A stretch of DNA of 64,000 nt from NCBI GenBank assembly GCA_965153355.1, contig OZ231126.1:67270001-67334000 (forward strand), given 5' to 3'. Positions 12,030 through 23,684 of the stretch are shown here, piece by piece. The first letter of the stretch is position 1, and every line of letters starts with the position of its first letter. The notes beneath the pieces were generated by a model that was not told where the DNA came from, did not search any database, and worked only from the letters and a program-made list of their open reading frames with translations. The DNA is from Flaccisagitta enflata. Its lineage: Eukaryota > Chaetognatha > Sagittoidea > Aphragmophora. The translations under genes were made by a program, and so were the position numbers.

Positions 12030-12102
12030 TTGCGTTTATAGCGTGAACACATATTCATCAATTTCAACCGTCCCAGGAAGAAGTGAACAAAGTGAGTGAG
12101 TT
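12030..12102 (+). repeat. Family S fragment
   Basis: Matches the TAGCGTGAACACATATTCA block and the start of the GTGAGTGAG core only. Confidence 0.7.
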
Positions 12103-12104
12103 GT

Positions 12105-13610
12105 CAGTGGACAAGAGGCAAATGTCAAGAAACGGCAAGTTGGTCGGGGTAGAATTAGCCATATTTTCAATGATTCAAATTCAACAAAACTATACATCAT
12201 TGTATAGCTGATGAAGTAACATTTACGAATCCATAGAAGAATTTTGTTAACTGAGCTCATTTTTCATGCAAATTAAGCTTAATCAGACAGATTTTGTAAA
12301 CAAAACAATACAAAATCAAACATATTGTAGTAAAAAAATCAATATGACAATATTTTTTACCTAATTTATGTTCAAACGCAATAGTGTGCGGATGATTCAA
12401 AAAAAAAAACGAAATTTCATGAATTTTCAAAAAATCTCTATAAGCACCATTTTTGGTTGGTTGAGCAGTGCAGGTAAAAATTTGTTCTTCCAAGCTCTTC
12501 TTCATACTCGTGATGTTGATACTCTTCAACAACGTTCATGCAAAATTTTAGCCAAATCGGTAAACTCATTCAAAAGTTATGCCACTTTTTCATTTTTTTA
12601 TCTGGTAGGTTGGTTGGGCTGGTTGGGCTGATTGGACTCATTTTCAAAAGATCAAATTTTTTCTCCTGATCTCTATTGGTAAAGTCTGTTTTCCCGCAAA
12701 AGATCATGGGTGTAGCTCAAAAGGTTCATGAGATATGGGCATTTTTGTTAATTGTACAAACTGCATTTTTTTCCTTCTAAGTTTGCAAAATCTTGACCTC
12801 CGTTAAGAAGAAATTAACTACGAGAATAGTTCGATGAGCTTATCAATTCTGTTCACACTTCAGGACTGACAAAATGTAAAATTTCATTGTGACCAAAGGT
12901 CTGGCAGTTAAGACTCCAAATTATCAGGGTAGAATCAAAATTTCACGCTCTTTCACATGGTGTGGTCAGATTTCATGTAAAATGTGTCATTTCCACACCA
13001 TAGTGGCATATCTTAAGCGTTAGGCATGTTAGGAACAAATTTGGGGGTAAAGGAATTGATACGCTCCAAGAAAATTTTTATTTCTCTGCTTAGGATCAAC
13101 CCAATAACATGAAAATGGAGGGGAATGTCCCTCAAGTAGTTGTCCATCCAATGGCAAAAGAAAAAAAAATGCTTAATGTTCAAGAAAAAGGAGGTAAAAA
13201 AAATAAATATCATGCTATTCAGCCTCGAGAGAAAAAAAGCAAAAAAAATCGAGCAGGGGTAAATTTGAATTATATACCAATTTTTGGTAACTTATAGTTT
13301 GCTTACTAAGTTGAATTTTTTTGTGTATCCTGTGGGACTAGTGCTAGTTGATTAAAACTCATAAAATCATAGGAGAAGACATTTCTTGATTGGTTTTGCT
13401 TGCTGTTTTCTACTGAAGACAGAATGGAGACAAGTAAAGTCTTTGGATCAAATTTTAGATCCCCTAGGGGTAGGGGAGGGCAAAAAATGGTTTGAAATTG
13501 TGCAATGGGTAGTTATAAATGTCTTTGAACCATTTAATCCGCATATAATGATGTATCAGAAGCTTGTGCTAAAGTAGATTGGTAGTAAGTCCGGCCCTCC
13601 TGCTTGCTGT
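12105..13610. other. Unassigned AT-rich region
   Basis: About 1.5 kb of AT-rich sequence. Reading frames are short and look unlike protein. No terminal repeats or target duplications were found. Confidence 0.4.
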
Positions 13611-13614
13611 GGAA

Positions 13615-13926
13615 CTGTGACATTTGCCAAAACAGAATAGGTATACATATCATACCCTTAACTTTGATCCAAGTTACTGATAATCAACAAAAGTTTGTGT
13701 GCAACACCTGGTGATAGAAATTACAGCCAGCTGTAATAATACAAAATTGGAGCTGTATAGCCGGCTGTAATTCTAACAATGTGTTATTGCAAACCATATT
13801 TTGTTCATTACTGCCGGCTGTAATTTAGATAACAGATTATTGCATATAATATTTTGTTTATAATCACTAAGTTGGATCAAAATCAAAGGTATGATATGTA
13901 TACTTATTATGTTTTGTCCACCGACT
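13615..13926. mobile_element. Family K foldback element, degraded
   Basis: The right end reads (in inverse) CAGTCGGTGGACAAAACAT and then AATAAGTATACATATCA; the left end has the matching AACAGAATAGGTATACATATC. Both arms continue through a TTTTGATCCAA block and an ACAGCCGGCTGTAAT palindrome, features shared with 45883-46411. The left terminus is eroded and no target duplication is visible. Confidence 0.65.
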
Positions 13927-14050
13927 GTGAGCGAGCTCGCAAATGGAGTCAGCAACTGGAGGGAGCACAACCTATTGAAGCGAGTGAGTGGAGTGAGCGG
14001 TGCAAGTGAATGAACGTAGCGAGCAACTGAGTGGCCCTTTAAAGACAGGA
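13927..14050 (+). repeat. Family S repeat, 5'-truncated
   Basis: Begins in TGAGCGAGCTCGCAAATGG and runs to GAGTGGCCCTTTAAAGA. It directly abuts the right end of the family K foldback. Confidence 0.7.
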
Positions 14051-14287
14051 TTATCACGTGTAGAAACAGTCCCTCAGTCGTAGTTACCTCCTCTACTTTG
14101 TTCTCTAAAGAAAATCAGCACATGAGGTTCATTTCCATTTCTCACTCAACAAAAGATCTAAAGTGCGCGGGACTTGGATATTAGTTTTATTACCTTCCTT
14201 ATCTTACCTTACTCTACCCAATCTTATCGACTTGGATCTTACCTTTCTATATTTGTATGTTCACAGACTGGTTGGTTTTAATCTGCA

Positions 14288-14590
14288 GTTACACCCTATT
14301 ACAACGGACCTAAGAATAACGAAAATCCAACCATAATGGATATAAAACTTAGGTCCTTTCAATTCAAATAATTATCTTTTAATTTCTGTATTGGCGATAA
14401 CAGATATCCGCCTACAATGGATGTAATTTTTTGATCTCTTGACTGACGATCTTTATATGTTACAAGCAAATTTCTGTCATTGCCAATAGAAAAAGATTAA
14501 AGAAAATAACATAAAGGGATTATGATTTCATTTTTGTTTCAAGCAGATCTCCATTACTTTTTGGCCTGTTACAGGGGTGTAACAGTACCT
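14288..14590. mobile_element. Degraded TA-target (pogo-like) short element
   Basis: The ends CAGTTACACCCTATTACAACG and its inverse CTGTTACACCCCTGTAACAG-type partner at 14565-14588 match imperfectly. TA follows on the right, TG precedes on the left. The interior words (ATTGGCGATAACAGATATCC) resemble fragments near 17700 and 39890. Confidence 0.5.
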
Positions 14591-14630
14591 TAGCGAAAAA
14601 ACAAGAATGTTTGCCGCATCAGTTATAAAG

Positions 14631-16311
14631 CTAATTCTTGTTTTTTGTCGACTCTAGAAATGCTCTCAAAGCTAAGTCTTGTGACAAGCTCTTGTCTATG
14701 AGTGCTGATGAGTCATCAGTGAAGACTGCCTCTCTCTGAGCCAGATTGTCTCTCACGTCTAAAAACCAAATCATTATCAACTTGAAGAGCTTAACATAAG
14801 AAAAAAAGTGACGACACCTCCAGCTAAAAATGGAAGTTAAAAAAGGGATAAAATCAATTTCAGTGCTCGTAAACTTGAAAATTAGGCCCACTTTTCACGT
14901 CCCCAATTTCTGTTCCGCTGAAGTGAAGTGGGGATTTGGGGAAAAAAACCCAGCGGAAGCGAGGGAAGAAGAAAAAACTAGACCGGATGCACGGACAAAA
15001 AGTGGGCGCTTGCGGTTAGGCAGGGGAAGTATGTGAAGAATGGGCGATGGAAGTTATGTGGCTGAGAGGGGCAGTGAATTGAGAACGATGAAATAGCGCT
15101 TCAAAAGTGTTGCTGGCTGACAAATCGACAGACCGACAGACCGACCGACCGACCAAGGGGCTGTCGAGACATCCAATATTGAGAGTTAGAAATTAGGAAA
15201 CCGATAAGGAGGAAAGGGTTAAGGTGGAAAAGTTAGGAACTAGACATCAGACAGGCAGTAGCCAACACTCCATGACCTGCATACAACATCAAAATCCACC
15301 ATTAGTGTTTCTGATTTGAGAATCATTCCAATTTAAAAAAAAACATTTTCATTATTACCAGTTAAATGTTATACATGGCACTTAAATAAAATGTTATCAA
15401 TAGGGAATTATTCATGAGTATAGATTGATAAGCAGCAATGTAGATATAATATGTCAAATGCTAGATACAAATAATTGAACTGGTGCTCTTTCACACATGC
15501 ACCGGCTTGTCCTATGACTGTAGATTCTAGTGTGGAAAAAAAAAAGGAATGGAAAAACTAGAGGATGAAAAAAGGGATTTTTCACGTCAACTTTCATTCC
15601 TTTCAATTCCAGCATTCAACTTTTCGGTTCCATGATTTTTTCCCTCCCGATTTTTACCTTCAATGGTAGTTTCTGGAAGTATCTGGAAGGTCCATTGAAA
15701 TACCAGAAGCTCAGCCTGTACCTTCTTCGTCTTATACTTGATGAGTTTCTCTACAAAGGCCTGTTTCTGCGTAACTGAGGGCCTGAGAAAATTGTGTTTT
15801 GAAAGGTCCACTCGCAATATTCGTTCTCTCGCACTGTTCGCTCTATTTACAGGCTCGCTCTTTTTACAGGCTCACTCACTCAATTTGCTCTCTCACTTGT
15901 GGGATGCTTAAATTTCATGAATATTTGCTCACGCTGTTAATTGTGAAATGAGGGGGCGTTTTCAGTCAAAGACGATCATGTTTTGAAAGGGCCACTCGGC
16001 TGCTCGCTACGTTTGTTCACTCGCACTGCTCACTCCGCTCACTCGCACCCACAGCACTCTAGCGGCTGACGCCGTCTCTGCCCGCTGCCCGTCTATGGGC
16101 TCGCCCACCACTTGCGCTCACTCCCTCGTGGGACAGTTGAAATTTTTGAATATGTGTTCACGCTGTGATCGCGTTTTACGGGAACAAACGCGTTTTTGGT
16201 GCTCACTAGAAACACGCCCTTAATTGTCATCTCTAGAAACTCACCGTTCGCCATTTTGAGTGCGAGTTCCTGAAAACGTGTATGTTTGCTCGCCAATGTC
16301 AATTTGTCCAT
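14631..16311 (-). CDS. Putative three-exon gene, 103-residue protein of unknown function
   Basis: Three minus-strand exons join in one frame: 16311-16245 (Met start, 22 codons plus 1 nt), 15774-15658, and 14758-14631 (ends TAG). Splice sites: donor G|GTGAGT and acceptor CCTCAG for intron 1 (470 nt); donor G|GTAAAA and acceptor GGTTTTTAG for intron 2 (899 nt). Phases match at both joins (split codons give Val23 and Asp62). The product is hydrophilic and probably helical: MDKLTLASKHTRFQELALKM at the start, a Lys/Gln-rich stretch around 24-45, then VRDNLAQREAVFTDDSS and a Leu/Ala-rich C terminus. No signal peptide, membrane segment or family was recognised. An in-frame Met 18 codons upstream would give 121 residues. 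An alternative acceptor for exon 2 (15782) breaks the phase. A poly(A)-like AATAAA lies about 440 bp downstream. Exons are by-eye predictions, but two matching phases plus a strong donor make chance less likely. Confidence 0.55.
15800..15945 (-). repeat. Family S fragment inside intron 1
   Basis: Minus-strand core (GCTCACTCACTCAATTTGC) and the ATTTGCTCACGCTGTTA block, missing both termini. Confidence 0.7.
15952..16221 (-). repeat. Family S repeat, near full length, inside intron 1
   Basis: Runs from GGGGCGTTTTCAGTCAAAG to CTCACTAGAAACACGCCC, the inverted ends of the family. Its right end lies about 20 bp inside the predicted donor of the 103-residue gene. With the neighbouring fragment it makes up nearly all of intron 1. 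Confidence 0.85.
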
Positions 16312-16360
16312 CTGTATATATCTTTGCCATGTCTCACTTGGTCTCTGTCGCACAGATACG

Positions 16361-16681
<321 letters not shown>

Positions 16682-16809
16682 AGAGGAGGCAGGCAGGCAT
16701 TTGGCTTCTCAGGGAAGATTATGCGAATTGTGATGAGTAGAGGCTGGAGGCAGAGGTGATGATTGCTTCTCTCGTCGACCGTGGAGAAAAAAGGCTGGAA
16801 AAGATGAAT

Positions 16810-16952
<143 letters not shown>

Positions 16953-17070
16953 AAAGTTAGAAAGAATGAATGAAAGAAAGACACATAGAAAAGGAGAAAG
17001 AAAGCAAGCAAGAAAAAGAGAGGAAGAAGGAAAGAAAGAAAGCACGGTGGGAAGGAAGAAAGAAAGAAAG

Positions 17071-17650
<580 letters not shown>

Positions 17651-17654
17651 TATA

Positions 17655-17815
17655 TGCAGTTGAGCCCCACAGTAACGGGTGCCGAGGGACCAACAGATGT
17701 TAACTGTTATAGGGGGATTTCTGGAATTGCCAATAAAGGAAATAAAAAGAAATGATCTATAAGGACTAAGATTTCATATTTGTTATAGGCGGATTTCCAT
17801 TAACATCTGCATGTA
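17655..17815. mobile_element. Degraded TA-target (pogo-like) fragment
   Basis: GCAGTTGAGCCCCACAGTAACGG-type left end, with the internal words TTGCCAATAAAGGAAATAAA and GTTATAGGCGGATTTCC that also occur in the intact element at 57769-57945. The right terminus is eroded. Confidence 0.5.
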
Positions 17816-17911
17816 CAAAACAAAGTTTTACTGAATGGGAAACTAAGCAACGTAGTTTGCGCGCCAAGTAACAAATTGCAAGTTACAAATCGCAGCTGCC
17901 ACAATGGCGCT

Positions 17912-19012
17912 TTTGGGGAAGCGGCCCCAAAGGGGCCGATGACCTATGTTTTTACACATAGGGGAAATTTCTCCTTCTTCTCCTTCTTCTTCTTCTCCTT
18001 TTTGGGCAGCGGCCCCGAAGGGGTCTATGACCTATGCTTTCACACATATGGGGGATTTTCCTTCTTCTCCTTCTTCTACGTCCGCATCTGCCTCCCCCAG
18101 CCTCGAGGCCCATATCTCAGCCTTGAGGCCCATCCCAGCCTTTGAGGCCCAAATCTAGTCTTGAGGCCCAAATCCCTTGAGGCCTCCAGGCCCATATCCC
18201 CACCCAAGGCCCAAATTCCAGCCCCAGGATTTGGGCCTCAAGACTGGATTTGGGCCCTCGACGCTGGGATATGGGCCTGCAGGCTAAGATATGGGCCCGG
18301 AGGCTGGGGGAGGGGGTGTGTGATGCAGAAGAAGGGGAAAATCCCCATATGTGTGAAAGCACAGGTCATCGACCCTTTCGCCGCGCCCTGCTCCCCTCTT
18401 CAACTTCCACCACAAATCCTACTTAAGCAGGCATGGCACTGCGGACCATCTAACGCTTTTGCGACTATTCTTCTCTGTCCCCCCCCTCAGGCCCAAATCC
18501 TAGTCTCGAGACCTAAATACTAGCTTTGAGGCTCAAATCCCCGCTTCGAAGCTCAAATCCCAGCCTTGAGGCTCAAATCTCAGTCTCCAGGCTAAAATCC
18601 CAGCCTTGAGGCTCAAATTCCAGCCCTAGCTCCTCGAATCCCAGTCCAAGGCAGACAAATCCTGCCCCAAAGTTCAAATCTCAGCCTCGGTCAGCCACCA
18701 GCCTAAAGTCAAACCTGCCCCTAAGCATAAATCCCAGCCTCAAAGCTGAAGTCCCAGCCTGGAAGCTGGGATCCTCAGCCTTGAAGCTGAAATCCCAGCC
18801 TCGAAACTTAAATCCCAGCCTAAAGGCCCTAATTCAAACCTCGAGGCCCCAATTCCAGCCTCCATGCCCTAATTCGATCCTTGAGGCCAAAAAAAAAAAC
18901 AGCATAGGTCATCGGCTCCTTCGGGGCCGCTGCAGCTGCCCCTCTGACCACCTCACACAAACATAGACTCACATAGGGGCAACGGGTACCGCTTACCATC
19001 TAACACTTTTAC
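17912..19012 (+). repeat. Two nested family G foldbacks
   Basis: Left arms begin at about 17915 and 18003; right arms lie at 18318-18460 and 18895-19012. The outer arms share CCTATG..CATAGG hairpins and CGGCCCC..GGGGCCG words. Between arms are degenerate units of about 20 bp (GAGGCCCAAATCCCAGCCT) in both orientations. Pairing is inner-left with inner-right and outer-left with outer-right, as expected if one copy inserted into another. Confidence 0.7.
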
Positions 19013-19222
19013 TATACCACTCTATTACTAAAATAGGGTTTGCATATTTAAGTTCCTATCAATAGCGGAGCAAAAAATATGTTAACTTTAAGTGAATTAA
19101 GATACTTGCTTTGAATAACATTTAAACCATAAAGAAGTATTTCAAATTGGGTAAGAGAAGTCAAAAGGGGGAGTGAATTGTTATGACAATCCTTGAATGG
19201 TATCAGCATCAGTATGGTATCC
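19013..19222. other. Spacer before the large array
   Basis: AT-rich sequence with nothing recognised, ending at the 44-bp hairpin. Confidence 0.35.
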
Positions 19223-19266
19223 GATCATAGCACTTTTCATCAGATTTGATGAAAAGTGCTATGATC
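19223..19266. repeat. Perfect 44-bp hairpin at the array boundary
   Basis: GATCATAGCACTTTTCATCA is repeated in exact inverse after a 4-nt GATT loop. The first CCGGATTTTT unit begins within a few bases of the right arm. Confidence 0.95.
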
Positions 19267-22200
19267 CAGATTTTTCCGGATTTTTCCGGATTTTTCTGGA
19301 TTTTTCCGGATTTTTCGGATTTTTCCGGATTTGTCCGGATTTGTCCGGATTTGTCCGGATTTGTCCGGATTTGTCCGGATTTTTCCGGATTTTTCCGGGT
19401 TTTTGGGCAGTCGAAGTGCTGTAGATCACAGGGGGACTTTTGTCGTCCGTTCATTCGGTCGTCCGTCCGGCCGTTCTTCCCCCCCATCCCCCCAGTCCTC
19501 AGGCCTCAAATCTGGCCTCTAGACCTCAAATCTGGCCTCTCAGACTCCTCAATCTTGCCTCTCAAGCTCTCAAACTGCCTCTCAGGCCTCAAATCCAGCT
19601 TCTCAGGCCTCAAATCCGGCCTTTTTCCTCCGGATTTTTCTGGATTTTTCTGGATTTTTCCGGATTTTTTCGGATTTGTCCAGTTTTGTCCGGATTTTTC
19701 CGGATTTTTCCGGATTTTTCCGGATTTTTCTGGATTTTTCCGGATTTTTCGGATTTGTCCGGATTTGTCCGCCGGATTTTTTCAGGTTTTTTCCGGATTT
19801 TTCCGGATTTGGCAGGGTTTTTCGGCAGACGAGGTCCTGTAGATCACAGGGGGACTTTCGTCGTCCGTTCATTCGGTCGTCCGTCCGTCCATTCTTCCCC
19901 CCCATCCCCCCAGTCCTCAGGCCTCAAATCTGGCCTCTGAGACCTCAAATCTGGCCTCTCAGACCCCCAATCTGGCCTCTCAGTTTCAAATCCAGCCTCC
20001 TTCAGGCCTCAAATCCAGCTTTTCAGGCCTCTCAAATCAGTTTTCCGGATTCTTCCTGATTTTTTCTGATTTTTCTCTGGATTTTTCCGATTTTTCAGAT
20101 TTCTTCTGGATTTTTCCGGTTTTTTCCGATTTTTCCGGATTTGTCCGGATTTGTCCGGGTTTGTCCGGGGCATTTTCCGGAGTTTTTCCGGATTTTTTCT
20201 GGGATTTTTCCGGTTTTTTGGGCAGCGTGTCTGGCTGACTTTCACCATCCGCTCATTCGTCGTCTAATCCGGTCTGCTCGTCCTCTCTATCAGGTTCCTC
20301 AGGCCTCAAATCTGGCTCTGAGACCTCAAATCTGGCCTCTCAGACCCCCAATCTGGCCTCTCAAGCCTCAAATCCGGCCTCTCAGGCCTCAAATCCGGGG
20401 TTTTCCAGGTTTTTCCGGATTTTTCCGGATTTTTCTGGATTTTTCTGGATTTTTCCGGATTTTTTCGGATTTGTCCGGATTTGTCCGGATTTGTCCGGAT
20501 TTGTCCGATTTTTCTCTGGCTTAGTAGTGCCTTAAGGAGGATCAAGTCCTGTAGATCACAGGGGGACGTTCATTTGTTAGTTCCTTCGTTAGTTCGTTCG
20601 TTTGTCCGTCCATCTGTTCATCCCCCCCATCAGGCTTCTCAGGCCTCAAATCTGGCCTCTGAGACCTCAAATCTGGCCTCTCAAACCCCCAATCTGGCCT
20701 CTCAAGCCTCAAATCCAGCCTTTCAGGCCTCAAAATCCGGGTTTTCTGGTTTTTCCGGATTTTTTCCGGATTTTTCCGGATTTTTCTGGATTTTTCTGGA
20801 TTTGTCCGGATTTGTCCGGATTTGTCCGGATTTGTCTGGATTTGTCCAGATTTGTCCGGATTTTTCCAGATTTTTCCGGATTTTTCCGGGTTTTTCCGGG
20901 TTTTTGGGCAGCGGCCCCGAGCGACTTTCGTCATTCGCTCATTCGTCGTCTGGCCTGGTCCGTCATTGGCCCTCTCTATCAGGTTCTCAGGCTCTCAACG
21001 GGGCCTCTGAGACTTCTCAAATCTGGCCTCTCAGACCCCCAATCTAACCTCTAAAGCCTCAAATCCGGCCTCCCAGGCCTCAAATCCAGCCTCTCAGGCA
21101 TCAAATCTGGGCCTCTCAGGCCTTAAATCCGGATTTTTCCGGATTTTTCCGGATTTTTCCAGATTTTTCCGGATTTGTCCGGATTTGTCCGATTTGTCCG
21201 ATTTTCCTGGTTTTTTGGGCAGCAGCCCCGAAGGAGACGAAGTCCTGTAGATCACAGGGAGACTTTTGTTCATCCGTTCATTCGGTCGGTCCGTCCGTCC
21301 GTTCGCCCTCCCCATCAGGTTCCTCAGGCCTCAAATCTGGCCTCTGAGACTCCGTTTGTTAATTTGGTCATTTGCTCCCTTGTTCATCCTCCCAATCTGG
21401 CCTCTCTCGTTTCAAATCCGGCCTCTCAGGCCTCAAATCCGGGGTTTTCCGGGTTTTTCCGGATTTTTCCGGATAATTCCAGATTTTTCCGGATTTTTCC
21501 GGATTTTTTCGGATTTGTCCAGTTTTGTCCGGATTTGTCCGGATTTTTCCGGATTTGTCCGGATTTTTCCGGCTTTTTCCGGGTTTTTGGGCAGCGGCCT
21601 GGAAGGAGACGAAGTCCTGTAGATCACAGGGGGACTTTTGTTCGTCCGTTCATTCGGTCGTCCGTCCGTCCGTTTGTCCCCCCCATCCCCCCCATCCTCA
21701 GGCCTCTGAGACCTCAAATCTGGCCTCTCAGACCCCCAATCTGGCCTCTCAAGCCTCAAATCCGGCCTCCCCTCAGGCCTCAAATCCAGCCTCTAAGGCC
21801 TCAACTGGGTTTTTCCGGATTTTTCCGATTTTTTCCGGATTTTTCCGGATTTTTCTGGATTTTTCTGGATTTGTCCGGATTTGTCCGGATTTGTCCGGAT
21901 TTGTCTGGATTTGTCCAGATTTGTCCGGATTTTTCCGGATTTTTCCGGATTTTTCCGGATTTTTCCGGGTTTTTGGGCAGCGGCCCCGAAGGACTTTCGT
22001 TCGTCCGTTCATTCGGTGGTCCGTCCGTCCGTTCGTCCCCCCCATCAGGTTCCTCAGGCCTCAAATCTGGCCTCTGAGACCTCAACTCTGGCCTCTCAGA
22101 CCCCAATCTGGCCCCCCTTATTAGGCCCCTCAGGCCTCAAATCCGGCATCCCAGGCCTCAAATCCAGCCTCTCAGGCATCAAATCCGGGTTTTTCCTGAT

Positions 22201-23684
22201 TTTTCCGGATTTTCCCGGATTTGTCTGGATTTGTCCGGATTTGTCCGGATTTTTCCGGGTTTTTGGGCAGCGGCCCCGAAGGAGACGAAGTCTTGCAGAT
22301 CACAGGGGGACTTTTGTTCGCCTGTTCATTCGGAATGTCCGCCCAATTGCCTGTCCCCCCCCCATCAGGTTCTCTAGGACTCAAATCTGGCCTCTGAGAC
22401 CTCAAATCTGGCCTCCTTCAGAATTCTAATCTGGCCTCTCAAGCCTCAAATCCGGCCTCTCAGGCCTCAAATCCGGGGTTTTCCAGGTTTTTCCGGATTT
22501 TTCCGGATTTTTCCGGATTTTTCTGGATTTTTCCGGATTTTTCCGGATTTTTTCGGATTTGTCCGGATTTGTCCGGATTTGTCCGGATTTGTCCGGATTT
22601 GTCCGGATTTTTCCGGGTTTTTTGCGGAGTGTTCCGGATTTTTGGGCAGACGAAGTCCTGTAGATCACACAGGGGGACTTTTGTTTGTCCGTTCATTCGG
22701 TTGTCCGTTCGTCCGTTTGTCCCCCCCATCCCCCCCGTCCTCAGGCCTCTGAGACTCCCCCATCAGGCCTCTCAGACCTCAAATCCGCTCTCTCAAGCCT
22801 CAAATCCGGCCTCTCAGGCCTCAACTCCAGCCTCTAAGGCCTCAAATCCGGGTTTTTCCGGGTTTTTCCGGGTTTTTCCGGATTTTTCCAGATTTTTTCC
22901 GGATTTTTCCAGATTTTTCTGGATTTTTCCGGATTTTTCCGGATTTGTCCGGATATGTCTGGATTTGTCCGGATTTGTCCAGATTTGTCCGGATTTTTCC
23001 GGATTTTTCCGGATTTTTCCGGATTTTTCCGGGTTTTTGGGCAGACGAAGTCCTGTAGATCACAGGGGGACTTTTGTCGTCCGTTCATTCGGTCGTCCGT
23101 CCGTCCGTTCGTCCCCCCAATCAGGTTCCTCAGGCCTCAAATCTGGCCTCTGAGACCTCAAATCTGGCCTCTCAGACCCCCAATCTGGCCTCTCAAGCCT
23201 CAAATCCGGCCTCTCAGGCCTCAAATCCAGCCTCTCAGGCATCAAATCCGGGTTTTTCCGGATTTTTCCGGATTTTTCCGGATTTGTCCGGATTTGTCCG
23301 GATTTGTCCGGATTTTTCCGGGTTTTTGGGCAGCGGCCCCGAAGGAGACGAAGTCCTGTAGATCACAGGGGGACTTTTGTTCGTCCGTTCATTCGGTCGT
23401 CCGTCCGTCCGTTCGTCCCCCCCATCAGGTTCCTCAGGCCTCAAATCTGGCCTCTGAGACCTCAAATCTGGCCTCTCAGACCCCCAATCTGGCCTCTCAA
23501 GCCTCAAATCCGGCCTCTCAGGCCTCAAATCCGGGGTTTTCCGGGTTTTTCCGGATTTTTCCGGATTTTTCCGGATTTTTCCGGATTTTTCTGGATTTTT
23601 CTGGATTTGTCCGGATTTGTCCGGATTTGTCCGGATTTTTCCGGGTTTTTTCGGGTTTTTGGGCAGCGGCCCGGAAGGAGACGA
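19267..23684 (+). repeat. Higher-order tandem array of family G units (about 13 units, 4.4 kb)
   Basis: Each unit of about 290-400 bp has four parts in order: a family G arm (GGGCAGCGGCCCCGAAGGAG, CCTGTAGATCACAGG), a GTCC-rich stretch (GTCCGTTCATTCGGTCGTCC), a 21-bp minisatellite (GGCCTCTGAGACCTCAAATCT), and a 10-bp minisatellite (TTTTTCCGGA, with TTTGTCCGGA variants). Arms fall near 19407, 19825, 20218, 20530, 20907, 21217, 21589, 21976, 22266, 22635, 23039, 23327 and 23660. Unit length varies mainly with the 10-bp copy number. Long frames reading PDFSGFF or NLASQTP are translations of these minisatellites. The unit at 22980-23684 is the most regular. Confidence 0.95.

Noticed and set aside
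15950-16232. 8-bp TTAATTGT target duplication around the family S copy in intron 1
   Set aside because: The left TTAATTGT is 8 bp away from the expected element end and lies where a second family S fragment would supply a similar word; other copies show no 8-bp duplication.
21175-23153. Long frames reading PDFSGFF / NLASQTP
   Set aside because: 10-bp and 21-bp minisatellites read through; frames change with copy number and are open on both strands.
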